64,000 bases of DNA, taken from Acidobacteriota bacterium (GTDB lineage Bacteria; Acidobacteriota; Terriglobia; Acidiferrales; UBA7541). Below, one piece after another: positions 26,235-35,500 of this stretch. The notes under the pieces are model-generated. The model was not told the origin of the DNA. It worked only from the letters and a program-made list of their open reading frames with translations, and searched no databases. How positions within the stretch are numbered: position 1 is the stretch's first letter; every line of letters starts with the position of its first letter. The stretch spans positions 54,694-118,693 of the forward strand of contig JABDEK010000002.1 in the NCBI GenBank assembly GCA_013287135.1, written 5' to 3'. Position numbers and translations under genes: made by a program.

Positions 26235-28031
26235 ATGGCTACAACATCCGTTTCAGTGGCGCTGAATCGCGGCGGAGCCTTTCTAATTACCTCCAGCCGG
26301 CCGGAAGACATCTTTACTCCCGCTGACTTATCGGACGACCAACGCTTGATCGGCCAAACGGCCGAGGAATTTGTCCAAAAGGAATTAACGCCGGAAATCC
26401 CTGCCCTGGAACAGCACAAAGAGGGTTTGATGGCGCAGATGCTGAAAAAGGCGGGCGAGATAGGTCTTCTCGGAGGGGCCATCCCTGAAGCGTACGGCGG
26501 ATCGGGCCTGGACAAGGTGTCGGCGACGGTCCTGGCGGAAAAGCTTTCAGGTTACGCGTCTTTTGCGGTTTCGCATGGAGGCCATGCTGGGATCGGAACG
26601 ATTCCGATTGTCTATTTCGGCACCGAAGCGCAAAAACAGAAATATCTGCCGAAAATCGCGAGCGGGGAACTGCTTTCCTGTTACTGCTTGTCCGAGCCCC
26701 AAGCGGGATCGGACGCGCTGGCCGCACGCACCCGAGCCGTGCTTTCGCCCGATGGGAAAAATTGGATTCTGAACGGGCAGAAAATGTGGATCACCAACGG
26801 TGGTTTCGCCGATCTCTACATCGTGTTCGCTAAAATTGACGGCGAAAAATTTTCCTGCTTCATTGTTGAACGAAACACTCCTGGATTTTCAGTCGGCGCA
26901 GAGGAAAAGAAAATGGGCATTCGCGGCAGCTCCACGGTGCCCATATTTTTCGAAAACGCTCCAGTACCGAAAGAAAATCTCTTACATGAAGCCGGACGCG
27001 GCCACATTGTCGCGTTTAATACATTAAACGTGGGCCGCTTCTCGCTGGGTGCTTACTGCCTGGGCGGTTCGAAAAAAGTACTGGAAGCTTCCTCGAAGTA
27101 TTCCAAAGAGCGGAATGCGTTCGGAAAGCCCATCTGCGATTTTGGGCTGATCAAAGCGAAGTTGGGCGAAATGGCTATTCGAATTTATGCCGTGGAGTCG
27201 ATGATCTATCGTTCTGCCGGAATGATCGACGCGGGAGTTGAAAATCCCAACTCGGGAGCGGACAAAACGCAGCAAGCCATGCAAGTTCTGGAAGAATACG
27301 CCATCGAAAGTTCCATCAGCAAAGTGATTGGCAGCGAGACGGTGGACTTCTGCGTGGATGAAGGTGTGCAGATCTTCGGTGGCTACGGATTTCATGAGGA
27401 TTATCCCGTGGCGCGCGCGTATCGCGACAGCCGTGTGAACCGAATTTTCGAAGGCACCAACGAAATCAATCGCATGCTGATCATTCAGATGCTGATGAAG
27501 CGAGCGATGGCCGGAATTTTGCCGCTAATTCCAGCCGCGATGAAGCTGGCTGACGAAGTCCTGGCCGGTCCGTCGTTCGAAGAGGCGGAGTCTGGGCCTT
27601 TCGCCGAAGAGGAACGTTCCCTGGCACAGGCCAAAAAGATATTCCTGCTTTCTGCTGGCACCGCGGTACAAAGATTTCGCGAACAACTCGCGGAACATCA
27701 GGAAATCGTCGCGGCCTTGGCGAATATCGCGATGGATGTGTACGCCATGGAGTCTTCGCTGCGGCGCGCGCAGAAAGCCTCCGCAAGACCGGGCCATGCA
27801 GCGAATGTGATGTGCGACGCCGCCCGCGCTTTTATTTACGATGCAATGGATCGCCTAGAAAAGGAAGCACGCACTGCGCTGGCAGCCACCGCCGAAGGCG
27901 ATACGCTGATCACGCAACTTGCCGTGTTGCGGCGCTTCGCAAAGCACGCCGCCATCGACACAATCGCTCTGAGACAGAACGTTGCGAATGCGGTGCTAGC
28001 GCAAGATCGCTATCCATTTGAGGGGCGTTAG
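26235..28031 (+). CDS. fadE: Acyl-CoA dehydrogenase (FadE type, long form)
   Basis: A 598-residue flavoprotein oxidising acyl-CoA to enoyl-CoA. The core domains are in order: N-terminal helices, the FAD/substrate motif CYCLSEPQAGSD, MWITNGGFADLYIV, and the catalytic Glu in RIFEGTNEINR. A further C-terminal helical domain of about 170 residues makes it like the Bacillus FadE and VLCAD group, whose members favour long chains. GGAG eight bases before ATG 26235 fixes the start. It completes a FadN-FadA-FadE set within 18 kb and is transcribed divergently from the ArsR operon. Electrons would pass to ETF, which is not encoded in this window. Confidence 0.95.
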   Translation: MATTSVSVALNRGGAFLITSSRPEDIFTPADLSDDQRLIGQTAEEFVQKELTPEIPALEQHKEGLMAQMLKKAGEIGLLGGAIPEAYGGSGLDKVSATVLAEKLSGYASFAVSHGGHAGIGTIPIVYFGTEAQKQKYLPKIASGELLSCYCLSEPQAGSDALAARTRAVLSPDGKNWILNGQKMWITNGGFADLYIVFAKIDGEKFSCFIVERNTPGFSVGAEEKKMGIRGSSTVPIFFENAPVPKENLLHEAGRGHIVAFNTLNVGRFSLGAYCLGGSKKVLEASSKYSKERNAFGKPICDFGLIKAKLGEMAIRIYAVESMIYRSAGMIDAGVENPNSGADKTQQAMQVLEEYAIESSISKVIGSETVDFCVDEGVQIFGGYGFHEDYPVARAYRDSRVNRIFEGTNEINRMLIIQMLMKRAMAGILPLIPAAMKLADEVLAGPSFEEAESGPFAEEERSLAQAKKIFLLSAGTAVQRFREQLAEHQEIVAALANIAMDVYAMESSLRRAQKASARPGHAANVMCDAARAFIYDAMDRLEKEARTALAATAEGDTLITQLAVLRRFAKHAAIDTIALRQNVANAVLAQDRYPFEGR

Positions 28032-28043
28032 TTCGCTCGAAAC

Positions 28044-28065
28044 TTGTTTCGCCTAGGCGAAACAA
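28044..28065. repeat. 22-base perfect palindrome centred on CCTAGG
   Basis: Arms TTGTTTCGCCT and AGGCGAAACAA meet without a spacer, 12 bases after the fadE stop codon. As RNA it would form a strong hairpin, but there is no U-tract, so it is either a weak terminator, a 3' stabilising hairpin or a protein-binding site. Confidence 0.6.
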
Positions 28066-28273
28066 AAGGCAAGCTGGAAAAACTGTAGCCGAAAACGGGC
28101 AACAAAATTCGGCGGTTGCGGTGCAGTCCGAACTGTTCTCTTTGCGGAAACCGTTTTCTCTTTTCCCATTAATTTCCCTCGCAGGACCTGTCCTTTATGC
28201 ATTTCTAGGCACTTACGCGGGTTCTAATTGGCCTCTTGCTTGCTTCTACACGTACTGCTGCAAGTGAGGGCAC

Positions 28274-28615
28274 ATGACATCGGTCCTGGGACGGCTCCAA
28301 ACATTGTTGGCTGGTATCGCGGCGAAGGCGAAAGTCCGCAAGGGATTGCTATCCGCCGTTGCGATTTTCTTCTTTTTTCAAATCTATTTTGTGCGTGAAC
28401 TTTTTGCTGCCGAATTGCTATTTGGCATTATCTTCGGCGCTATTCTGATTCTCGGCGGCACTGCTTATATGTTAGGAGCAATCGGCGAGCGAGGCCTGGA
28501 TGTTGCGGAGCTGGGAATTCGCGTACTCGCGCGTTCCGCACGGCGCGGCTACAACACGATGGAAGAACTCAGTAGAAAGCCATTCCGCCATCCACGTTCA
28601 GAGTCTGCCCAGTAA
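28274..28615 (+). CDS. Hypothetical small membrane protein
   Basis: A 113-residue protein with two hydrophobic segments (about 24-41, rich in Phe, and 47-70) and a basic C-terminus (RSARRGYNTMEELSRKPFRH). Start at ATG 28274 after GTGAGGGCAC. No family is recognised. Its last 47 bases overlap the 3' end of the convergent SDR gene, so both coding frames share that DNA; this lowers but does not remove confidence in the C-terminal part. Confidence 0.55.
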   Translation: MTSVLGRLQTLLAGIAAKAKVRKGLLSAVAIFFFFQIYFVRELFAAELLFGIIFGAILILGGTAYMLGAIGERGLDVAELGIRVLARSARRGYNTMEELSRKPFRHPRSESAQ

Positions 28616-29351
28616 TGGCGCTGGATTGATCGGAAACAAGAAATAAGGCCGCAGAAGCAATTTCATCCGCTGTTTGCGGCCGCCCCTGCAAGATCCCCTG
28701 CAACATCTGCTTGAAGAGCTGTTCGCTATCCGCTTTGAAATAATCCGCAAGCTGACGCCCCAATTCTTGCGACATTTTCGTTTCCGGAACCGGGCCGGGA
28801 CTCAGGGCATTTACGCGCACGCCTTCGCGCGCTGCCTCGGCAGCCAGAGTATGCGTAAGACCGATTAGGCCCGCCTTCGATGCGGCGTACGGCGCATTCA
28901 ACTGGAACGCAGCTTTGGCTGCAATGCTAACAATGTTCAAAATTGCGCCGGAACCTCGTTCGTACATCTCCGACAAAACGAGCCGGCTTAACAGAAACGG
29001 GCCGCGCAGATTCACCGCCATAACGTCGTCCCACTCGGCTGGCGTGATTTTCTCGACCGGGTTCACCGGCCCAAGCACTCCGGCATTGTTCACCAGGATA
29101 TGAATCGCTCCGAAGGCCTTGCGCGCGCTGTTCACAATTTCCGCGCAGTCCTTTTCGCGGGAAACGTCCGCAACAACGCTAGTTGCCTTGCCGCCACCCG
29201 TTCGAATTTCCTTCGATACTTCGTCGATCTCTTTCTGGCTACGCGCGGTGACCACCACGGAAGCGCCATCTGCGGCGAATTTTTTAGCGATAGCGCGGCC
29301 AATCCCGCGCCCGCCGCCGGTTATTACAGCAACTTTTTCCTTAAGTAGCAT
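28569..29351 (-). CDS. SDR-family NAD(P)-dependent oxidoreductase
   Basis: A 260-residue classical short-chain dehydrogenase. The cofactor motif is TGGGRGIGRAIA, followed by NNAGVLGP, the catalytic Ser in ILNIVSIAAK and the YAASK pair of Tyr and Lys. The C-terminus (SSAITGQTLNVDGGMAFY) is that of the FabG-like group. The Arg in TARSQKE after strand 2 suggests NADP(H). GGAG six bases before ATG 29351 selects this start over 29390. Substrate is unknown; 3-oxoacyl reduction or another secondary alcohol is possible. Confidence 0.93.
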   Translation of the reverse strand: MLLKEKVAVITGGGRGIGRAIAKKFAADGASVVVTARSQKEIDEVSKEIRTGGGKATSVVADVSREKDCAEIVNSARKAFGAIHILVNNAGVLGPVNPVEKITPAEWDDVMAVNLRGPFLLSRLVLSEMYERGSGAILNIVSIAAKAAFQLNAPYAASKAGLIGLTHTLAAEAAREGVRVNALSPGPVPETKMSQELGRQLADYFKADSEQLFKQMLQGILQGRPQTADEIASAALFLVSDQSSAITGQTLNVDGGMAFY

Positions 29352-29502
29352 AGAGTCTCCGTCACACAAGTATATGAAGTGGCTGGACATGTTAGCATTT
29401 TCAGCGCAAAAGGAACTCAGTCACGGTGAGGTAACCCAGCAAATGAACGAACTGGCAGGGAAGGCATGGTTCAGGTAAAATATCTTCTTTGCGGAGAGTG
29501 AA

Positions 29503-30486
29503 TTGACACTTACCAATATACAAGGAACCACCAACGGGGCTAAGACGCTGGTACGCGTGCGCCCGCGTGGTTTTTGCGCCGGCGTAGTCCGCGCCGTGGA
29601 TATCGTTGAGCTAGCTCTTGAAGCTTATGGGCGCCCGGTTTACGTTCATCACGAGATCGTGCACAACCGTTACGTCGTCGACCAGTTGCGTCGCCGTGGC
29701 GCTATATTTGTGGAATCCATCGAGGAAGTACCGGTAGGCGCCGTGCTCGTCTTCAGCGCTCATGGCGTGCCTCCGCGCGTTCGCACGGAAGCGCAGGAGC
29801 GTCAGTTGCGGGTGATCGACGCTACTTGTCCGCTGGTTACAAAAGTTCACTTGGAAGCGCTGAAGTTTGCGCGCGAAGGCCGTACGTTGATTCTGATCGG
29901 ACACCGCGATCACCAGGAAATTGTTGGAACCTCGGGCGAAGCGCCGGAGCAGACTCTGGTGGTGGGCAGCGTGGAAGAAGTGGATCAGCTCGAAGTAGCT
30001 GATCCGGATCGCCTAGCATTCCTGACGCAAACGACTCTTTCACTCTACGACACTCAGGAAATTGTCGCGCGTTTGCGACAGCGTTTTCCCAGCATCGTTG
30101 GACCAGCTTCTGACGATATTTGCTACGCCACGCAGAATCGCCAAGAAGCCGTGGAAGCTCTGACCCGCGAAGTGGAACTGATCTTTGTGGTGGGCTCAGC
30201 GAATAGTTCGAATTCCAACCGTTTGGTGGAAGTGGCAAAGCGTGCGGGCGTCGCAGCGCGTTTGATCGAAGACTCCAACGACATAGATGCGTCGTGGCTC
30301 GAAGGCGTGAAAACTCTCGGTTTGACGGCGGGCGCCTCGGCTCCGGAAGTTTTGGTGGAACAAGTAAGCCAGCGTCTGTCGAATTTTGGTTTTACGAATC
30401 ATCGCGATCTCGATTTGATTCGCGAGGATGTGCGTTTTACTTTGCCGCCTGAGCTTGCAGCGCGGCAGAACCCGGTGGCGCACTAA
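29503..30486 (+). CDS. ispH: 4-hydroxy-3-methylbut-2-enyl diphosphate reductase
   Basis: A 327-residue enzyme for the last step of the MEP isoprenoid pathway, giving IPP and DMAPP from HMBPP. The three cluster cysteines are C25 (RGFCAG), C109 (DATCPLV) and C207 (DICYATQ). The substrate-binding motifs VHHEIVHN, SAHGVPP and the proton-donor region LTQTTLS are intact, as is SANSSNSNRL. TTG 29503 has GGAG eight bases upstream. It is the first gene of a probable three-gene unit with the arginase-fold and HAD genes, spaced about 40 and 48 bases apart. Confidence 0.96.
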   Translation: MTLTNIQGTTNGAKTLVRVRPRGFCAGVVRAVDIVELALEAYGRPVYVHHEIVHNRYVVDQLRRRGAIFVESIEEVPVGAVLVFSAHGVPPRVRTEAQERQLRVIDATCPLVTKVHLEALKFAREGRTLILIGHRDHQEIVGTSGEAPEQTLVVGSVEEVDQLEVADPDRLAFLTQTTLSLYDTQEIVARLRQRFPSIVGPASDDICYATQNRQEAVEALTREVELIFVVGSANSSNSNRLVEVAKRAGVAARLIEDSNDIDASWLEGVKTLGLTAGASAPEVLVEQVSQRLSNFGFTNHRDLDLIREDVRFTLPPELAARQNPVAH

Positions 30487-30526
30487 CCGGCTTCAGCGGC
30501 TCAGGCGGATTCCAAGGAGCTTTTGA

Positions 30527-31696
30527 GTGACGGTTAAGGTAGTCCGCCAGCTGAATAAGATTGCTCTTCTCGGCGCGCCCACCAGCGCGGCGGCAATGTC
30601 GCTCGGGCACGAAGGAGCTCCCGCCGCTTTGCGAGCAGCAGGGTTGGTGGAACGATTGGGATCCATCGGTTACACCGTCGCGGATCTTGGCGACGATCCT
30701 CCCCGCCATTTCAAAGCTGACGAAGAAAGTCCTCGCGCCCGAAATCTTCAGGGAGTGCTCGCCGCAGTGGAGACGCTGAAGCCGCGCGTAGAACAGGCCG
30801 TAAAGACTGCCGCGCTTCCCATAATTTTAGGCGGTGATTGTTCAATCGCGCTGGCCACGGTGGCTGGAGTACGCCGTTATTTTCGACACGTGAGCATGAT
30901 TTATATGGATCGTGACGCAGATTTGAACACGCCTGCTACCACTTCGTCCGGATGCTTGGATGGCATGGTGGTTTCCCATTTAACCGGACGCGGAGCCGCC
31001 GAACTGGTGCGATTCTGGGGCGAACCTCCCTTAGTGAGGGAACCGGATCTGGCGCTGTTTGGCGTGGAGCGTTTGGATCCTTCCGAAGGCGAGTTGCTGC
31101 AGCGCTCGACCATCCGAAATTACCTCGCCAAGGACGTCAAGCGAACAGGTGCGGCAGCCGTCGCCCAAACGGCAGTGGATCGCATTCGCGGAAATGGCTA
31201 CGAATTTGTTTTGCACTTTGACGTGGACGTGATCGCGGATTTCCAAGCTACAAATTATCCCGGTAGCGGCGGTTTGACGCTCGAAGAAGTTCGTGACGCT
31301 CTAATGGTATTCGCACGCCAGAAACATTTGGCGGCGATGGAAGTGACTGCTTACAATCCCGCGAAAGATGGAGATGGCAGCGGAGCGAAACTAATTATCG
31401 ATTTGTTGGCCGAAGTTTTTGCCGCGAGGCTGGAAGCGATAAATGCTACTTCTACTTCGAATGCGGCGCCGGAGTCTTCCGCTGCGCAACCGCTGGAAAC
31501 GAAATCGGCGGCAGCCGGCGCAACTCCTGCGCACGAAGCCGGCGATACGATATTGTCTACTCCTCAACCGGGCGAGGCTTGGTCTTCCGATTCACTCGAT
31601 ACCGAAAACGAAGACGATGCTGGCGCATCCGGCTCCGATAGTCACAACACTGATCCGTCCGAATCCTCACCTGAAACAGATGGTTCGCCTTCCTGA
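30527..31696 (+). CDS. Arginase-fold protein with substituted metal ligands and acidic tail
   Basis: A 389-residue protein of the ureohydrolase superfamily; GTG start with AAGGAG seven bases upstream. The family motifs are visible but altered: GGDCS (102-106) where arginases have GGDHS, DRDAD (128-132) where they have DAHxD, SGCLDG (141-146) where they have SGNLHG, and FDVDVIAD (231-238), which is conserved. So two metal-binding His residues are Cys105 and Asp130, and a substrate-loop His is Asp145. GGDCS variants exist elsewhere in the superfamily. Residues from about 302 are a disordered Ser/Glu/Asp/Pro-rich tail. It could be a different hydrolase, use a different metal, or be non-catalytic. 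It sits between ispH and a HAD gene. Confidence 0.82.
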   Translation: MTVKVVRQLNKIALLGAPTSAAAMSLGHEGAPAALRAAGLVERLGSIGYTVADLGDDPPRHFKADEESPRARNLQGVLAAVETLKPRVEQAVKTAALPIILGGDCSIALATVAGVRRYFRHVSMIYMDRDADLNTPATTSSGCLDGMVVSHLTGRGAAELVRFWGEPPLVREPDLALFGVERLDPSEGELLQRSTIRNYLAKDVKRTGAAAVAQTAVDRIRGNGYEFVLHFDVDVIADFQATNYPGSGGLTLEEVRDALMVFARQKHLAAMEVTAYNPAKDGDGSGAKLIIDLLAEVFAARLEAINATSTSNAAPESSAAQPLETKSAAAGATPAHEAGDTILSTPQPGEAWSSDSLDTENEDDAGASGSDSHNTDPSESSPETDGSPS

Positions 31697-31744
31697 ACGA
31701 ATTTCCGAAAACGGAGAACATTTGACGCTTGGTGCATCGCGCCC

Positions 31745-32488
31745 ATGAGATCCCACCCTACTGTTATCATTTTCGATGTGGATGGAGTTCTGGTTGATAC
31801 GCGCCAGTCGTTTCAGCGCACGACGCTCGAGACAGTCCAATTCTTCGCTGGTAAAAAAGTGAGCCATCGCGAACTTCATCGCTGGAAAAATCGGCCCGGA
31901 TTTAATGATGATTGGAAGCTTTCCACCGCCTGGGTGAACACGTTGGGAAAAGAAATCGGATACGACGAAGTGAAAAAAAAGTTTGTGGAAATTTACTGGG
32001 GCCCAAACGGAAAGGGAAATGCTGCGCGCGAAAAGTGGTTGCTGCCGCCGGGGAATTTGCGTCGCTTGGCAAAACTCGCGGAGCTGAATGTGTTTACAGG
32101 CCGCGTCCGGCGCGAACTGGACTATACGCTCGATCGATGGAAGGTTCGCGGCTTCTTCCAGAAGATCGTCACGGTAGAAAATGTGAAGCGGCCAAAACCG
32201 GCTCCGGATGGTCTGCTGCAGATTTTGAGCGGTCGCGATCCGGGCTCTGCACTCTACGTTGGGGACAACGTGGACGATGCTCTGGCCGCAAGTGCTGCCA
32301 GAATACCGTTTGTAGGCATATTGCCTCGCCGAAGCGAAGAGCGTCGGCAGCGTGGCGCAATGCTCCGGAAATTAGGGGCCGTCACTATCCTAGGTGATAT
32401 CAGCGAGTTAGAGCGCTGGCTCAAGAGAGCGTTCCGTGGCCAAAAGCTTCCCAGTAGATCTGAACTATCCGCCCGAGTAGGCCAATAG
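31745..32488 (+). CDS. HAD-family hydrolase, subfamily IA
   Basis: A 247-residue phosphatase-like protein. Motif I is FDVDGVLVDT with nucleophile Asp, motif II the Thr in NVFTGR, motif III the Lys in KRPKPAP and motif IV the acidic GDNVDDA. The helical cap between motifs I and II carries FNDDWKLSTAWV, as in the HAD-SF-IA hypothetical group often found with histidine or sugar phosphate pathways. It is cytoplasmic. Physiological substrate is unknown. It follows the arginase-fold gene by 48 bases. Confidence 0.88.
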   Translation: MRSHPTVIIFDVDGVLVDTRQSFQRTTLETVQFFAGKKVSHRELHRWKNRPGFNDDWKLSTAWVNTLGKEIGYDEVKKKFVEIYWGPNGKGNAAREKWLLPPGNLRRLAKLAELNVFTGRVRRELDYTLDRWKVRGFFQKIVTVENVKRPKPAPDGLLQILSGRDPGSALYVGDNVDDALAASAARIPFVGILPRRSEERRQRGAMLRKLGAVTILGDISELERWLKRAFRGQKLPSRSELSARVGQ

Positions 32489-32555
32489 TTAGTACTAAAG
32501 AGAACACCGTACCATTGCAAGACACACCCCTAAACCCCATGATTTCATCCAGAGG

Positions 32556-32569
32556 CGGGGCTTCAGCCC
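32556..32569. repeat. REP-like hairpin GGGGC-TTCA-GCCCC
   Basis: A perfect 5-base stem with a TTCA loop, seven bases before the first candidate start codon of the PilZ gene. It resembles the GGGGCTxxAGCCCC hairpins scattered between genes in acidobacterial genomes. Its position could affect ribosome access. Confidence 0.5.
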
Positions 32570-32576
32570 CACATTT

Positions 32577-35500
32577 ATGGCTATGGACACTCAAACTCGC
32601 CCAGCGGCCGCCCGCGCTTTCGTACGCAGCTTGAACATCCTTCTGAAATTTGCGCGCATGTACGATTTTGGCCATCCGCGCACTTCAAAACAGTTCGAGA
32701 CCGCCTGGGTGGAGCTTCACATGGCAATTGGCTCAGGCGCGGAAAATGAATCCGGCCTGCTCTTGGGAGTTTCCGGAGATCAACTTCTGCTGGATGGCAC
32801 GCCTTTGGAGTCAGCAGCTGCTGAAAAAAGTTTTGCCAGGATGCTTTCTGCTGCCGGCATCGCCAGCATTCATTTTTCTCCAAAAGTGACTCAAGGCAGC
32901 TTGGCACGATTCGTGCGCGGATTTCCCACCGGCACCGGCGCGAAGCCGATACAACTGGCCGAACAACTGAAGGCCGCGCTGCAGGGCGATCCCGACATTC
33001 ACGTGAATGAGGTTTGTTTTGTGCCGGCCGATTCCGCAGTCGCTCGATCTACAGTGGCGGCGCAGCTTGCGGCGCACACCTTCGGCTTGAATTCTGAAAA
33101 GTCAGATGAACTCTTTAACGATCCCCAAAAACTTCTGCAGTTAATTATTGCCGCAGAAGGATCAAAGGGCGCCGGCGACGGAGAGAACACCGGGCTTCTA
33201 GGCAAACGCGGCTCCGGCGGGAGTGACGGCGACGGCTTCAACGCTGGAGGGCGCGGCGAACATGGCGACGGAAATTCCGGATCTGGCGGCGCTGGATATT
33301 ACGGCGGAGACGCGTGCGGAGTTGTCAGAGGGGTTCAAACCGGCGATGGCGATTCCAACGTCGGTGGAAGCGGTCCTTATGTTTCAGGTCCGGTGAGTGC
33401 CGTCCGCGGTTCGGGAGAACAGGTTGTCAACACAGACGGTTCCGGAACATGGAATATCGTCGGCGGTGAAGGCGCGGGAACTCCTTTGGCCCCTGATGCT
33501 GGCGGATTTTGGTTCAACAAAGATGGTGCGAAACAATCGTCCACGGACGGAGCCGGAACTGTTGCGCGAGTAGATGGCGGTGTTCCTGTTCACGGATTAA
33601 ATTTTGATAACGTAAGCCGTTCTAGCGACTTCGGCACATGGAATATCGTTGGGGCAACCGGTGAAGGCGCGCCGCTCGATCCCGATGCGGGCGGTTTTTG
33701 GCTCAACAAAGAGCTCTCAAAAGAATCTAGCTCGAAACGCCCGGGATCGGGCGCAAGGAATCCTACCGGAGCTTCTGTTCACGGCGCAGGCGGCCTCGGC
33801 GATAGCGGCGGCGTTGAAGCTTCTGGCGGAAACGCTGGAGCGGGCCAAAAGGAAAATGCTCGGCGAGGCAGCGGAGCGAGAAACAAAAGCGGTTCCAGCG
33901 CTCACGTTTGGAAAGCGCCTGGCGCGGGCGGCTCGGAATCCGGTGAACTAGGCCGATGGGCCAATGCTACCGCCGAAATTCGCGGCAGCCGTTCCGCGCG
34001 AGGCGGCCGGGGTTCGCTGGCCGTGGAAACCGGATTGATGACTTTGCAAGAGGACGAATTAAAAGGAATCTTGCAAGTTCTTGCACAAATTGCTCGCACT
34101 ACCGAGGCTTCCAAAGACAAGCTCGACCCTGTGTCATTTCAATCGCGCCTCTCCACTTTGCCACGTCGCGCGCGCTTCACTGTAAGCCAGGCCCTCTCTG
34201 CCTTAGCTGCACAAGCGCCTTCGGAAGCGGCGGATAAACCAACTCTGCTGAAACTTGCGGAACACATCGCTGTTCGTTTCGCGCTGGAAAGCTACGAAAA
34301 TGGCGATATCGAAGTAAACGCCGTACGCCAGGTTTTGGACGAGATGAGCCTGGAGCTGGATGGCTTGCGAAAGATTCTGGGCGTGTACGAAGAGAAGATG
34401 GCTCGCCACGGCATTGAAGTTCAGTCGCACGTGGACCTTCTAGCGCAACAATTTTGGAATCAAGTGGGAGATGACAAGAAAAAAGCAGTGCTTGAATCCG
34501 CGGAGGCTTGGTGCGTTCCTCCGGCTAAGGTCCGGGAATACATTGAAAAATTAGTGCAGAAAGGCGAAACAGCCGCGGCGATCGCGGCCCTTAGTAATTA
34601 TGCAAAATGTGTCACAAACAAATCGCCCGAGCAGCGCCGCCAGACCGCCATGGGTCTAGCCGAATTAGCAAGCCTCTACGCGAAAATCGATGAGCGCTTG
34701 CTGGTGGACACCATCCGGCAAGTTGGCGTGCAGCTCACCGAAGAGCGCGATTCGGAATTGCAAAGCCTGATGAGCGCGGCCTTTGTGCGATTGTCGCAAG
34801 AAGCCTCCAATAAACGTTCCTACCAGGCGATCCAGCGTTCCGTTGAATTGATGGAATACGTCGAGTCAGAGCGCCCGGGACTGGGAAAAAATCTGCGTCC
34901 GAGAATTGCCGTTGAGAATAGGTTGCCGGACTTTATTGAGGAAGCGCTAAGAACGGGCAACGTCCCAAGCGGATTGATGGATCTTCTGCGCCGCATGCCT
35001 GTGGCGGCGTCCGATCATCTGGCCGGACGATTCAGCCGCTCGGGCTTTCGCGATGATTGCGATTTATTAATCTCAATGATGCAAGTGCTTGGGCCGGAAG
35101 GTCTGCAACATCTGCGCGAGCAGCTCTGTAAGGGCGGACCTGCGGAGGCAATCGACGCGATCGGTCTCTTGATGCGCATGGACGCGAGCATCGTGGAAGA
35201 AGTGCTTCCGGGAAGAATGTCCGAATGGAAGCGCTCCACACACGACAGAATCGTGAGGCAGATTTCGTCCAGCGGTGCGGTGGATCGGGGCCGCTTGTTG
35301 CTTAGACTTTTTGACGAGCTCGACGTTTTGGTCCGTCCGCTGGCGCTCGATGAGGTCGGAATGAGCGGCGAACAGCTGTCTGACATGCGTTTATTACGGC
35401 TGGCGGAGGGCGACCTGCCGGCGGGCGGTACCGAGTATCTGCAACTTAAGGCTATCGAAGCGCTTGGCCGTCTGCGTACCTCCGGCGCGGAGTCTGTTCT

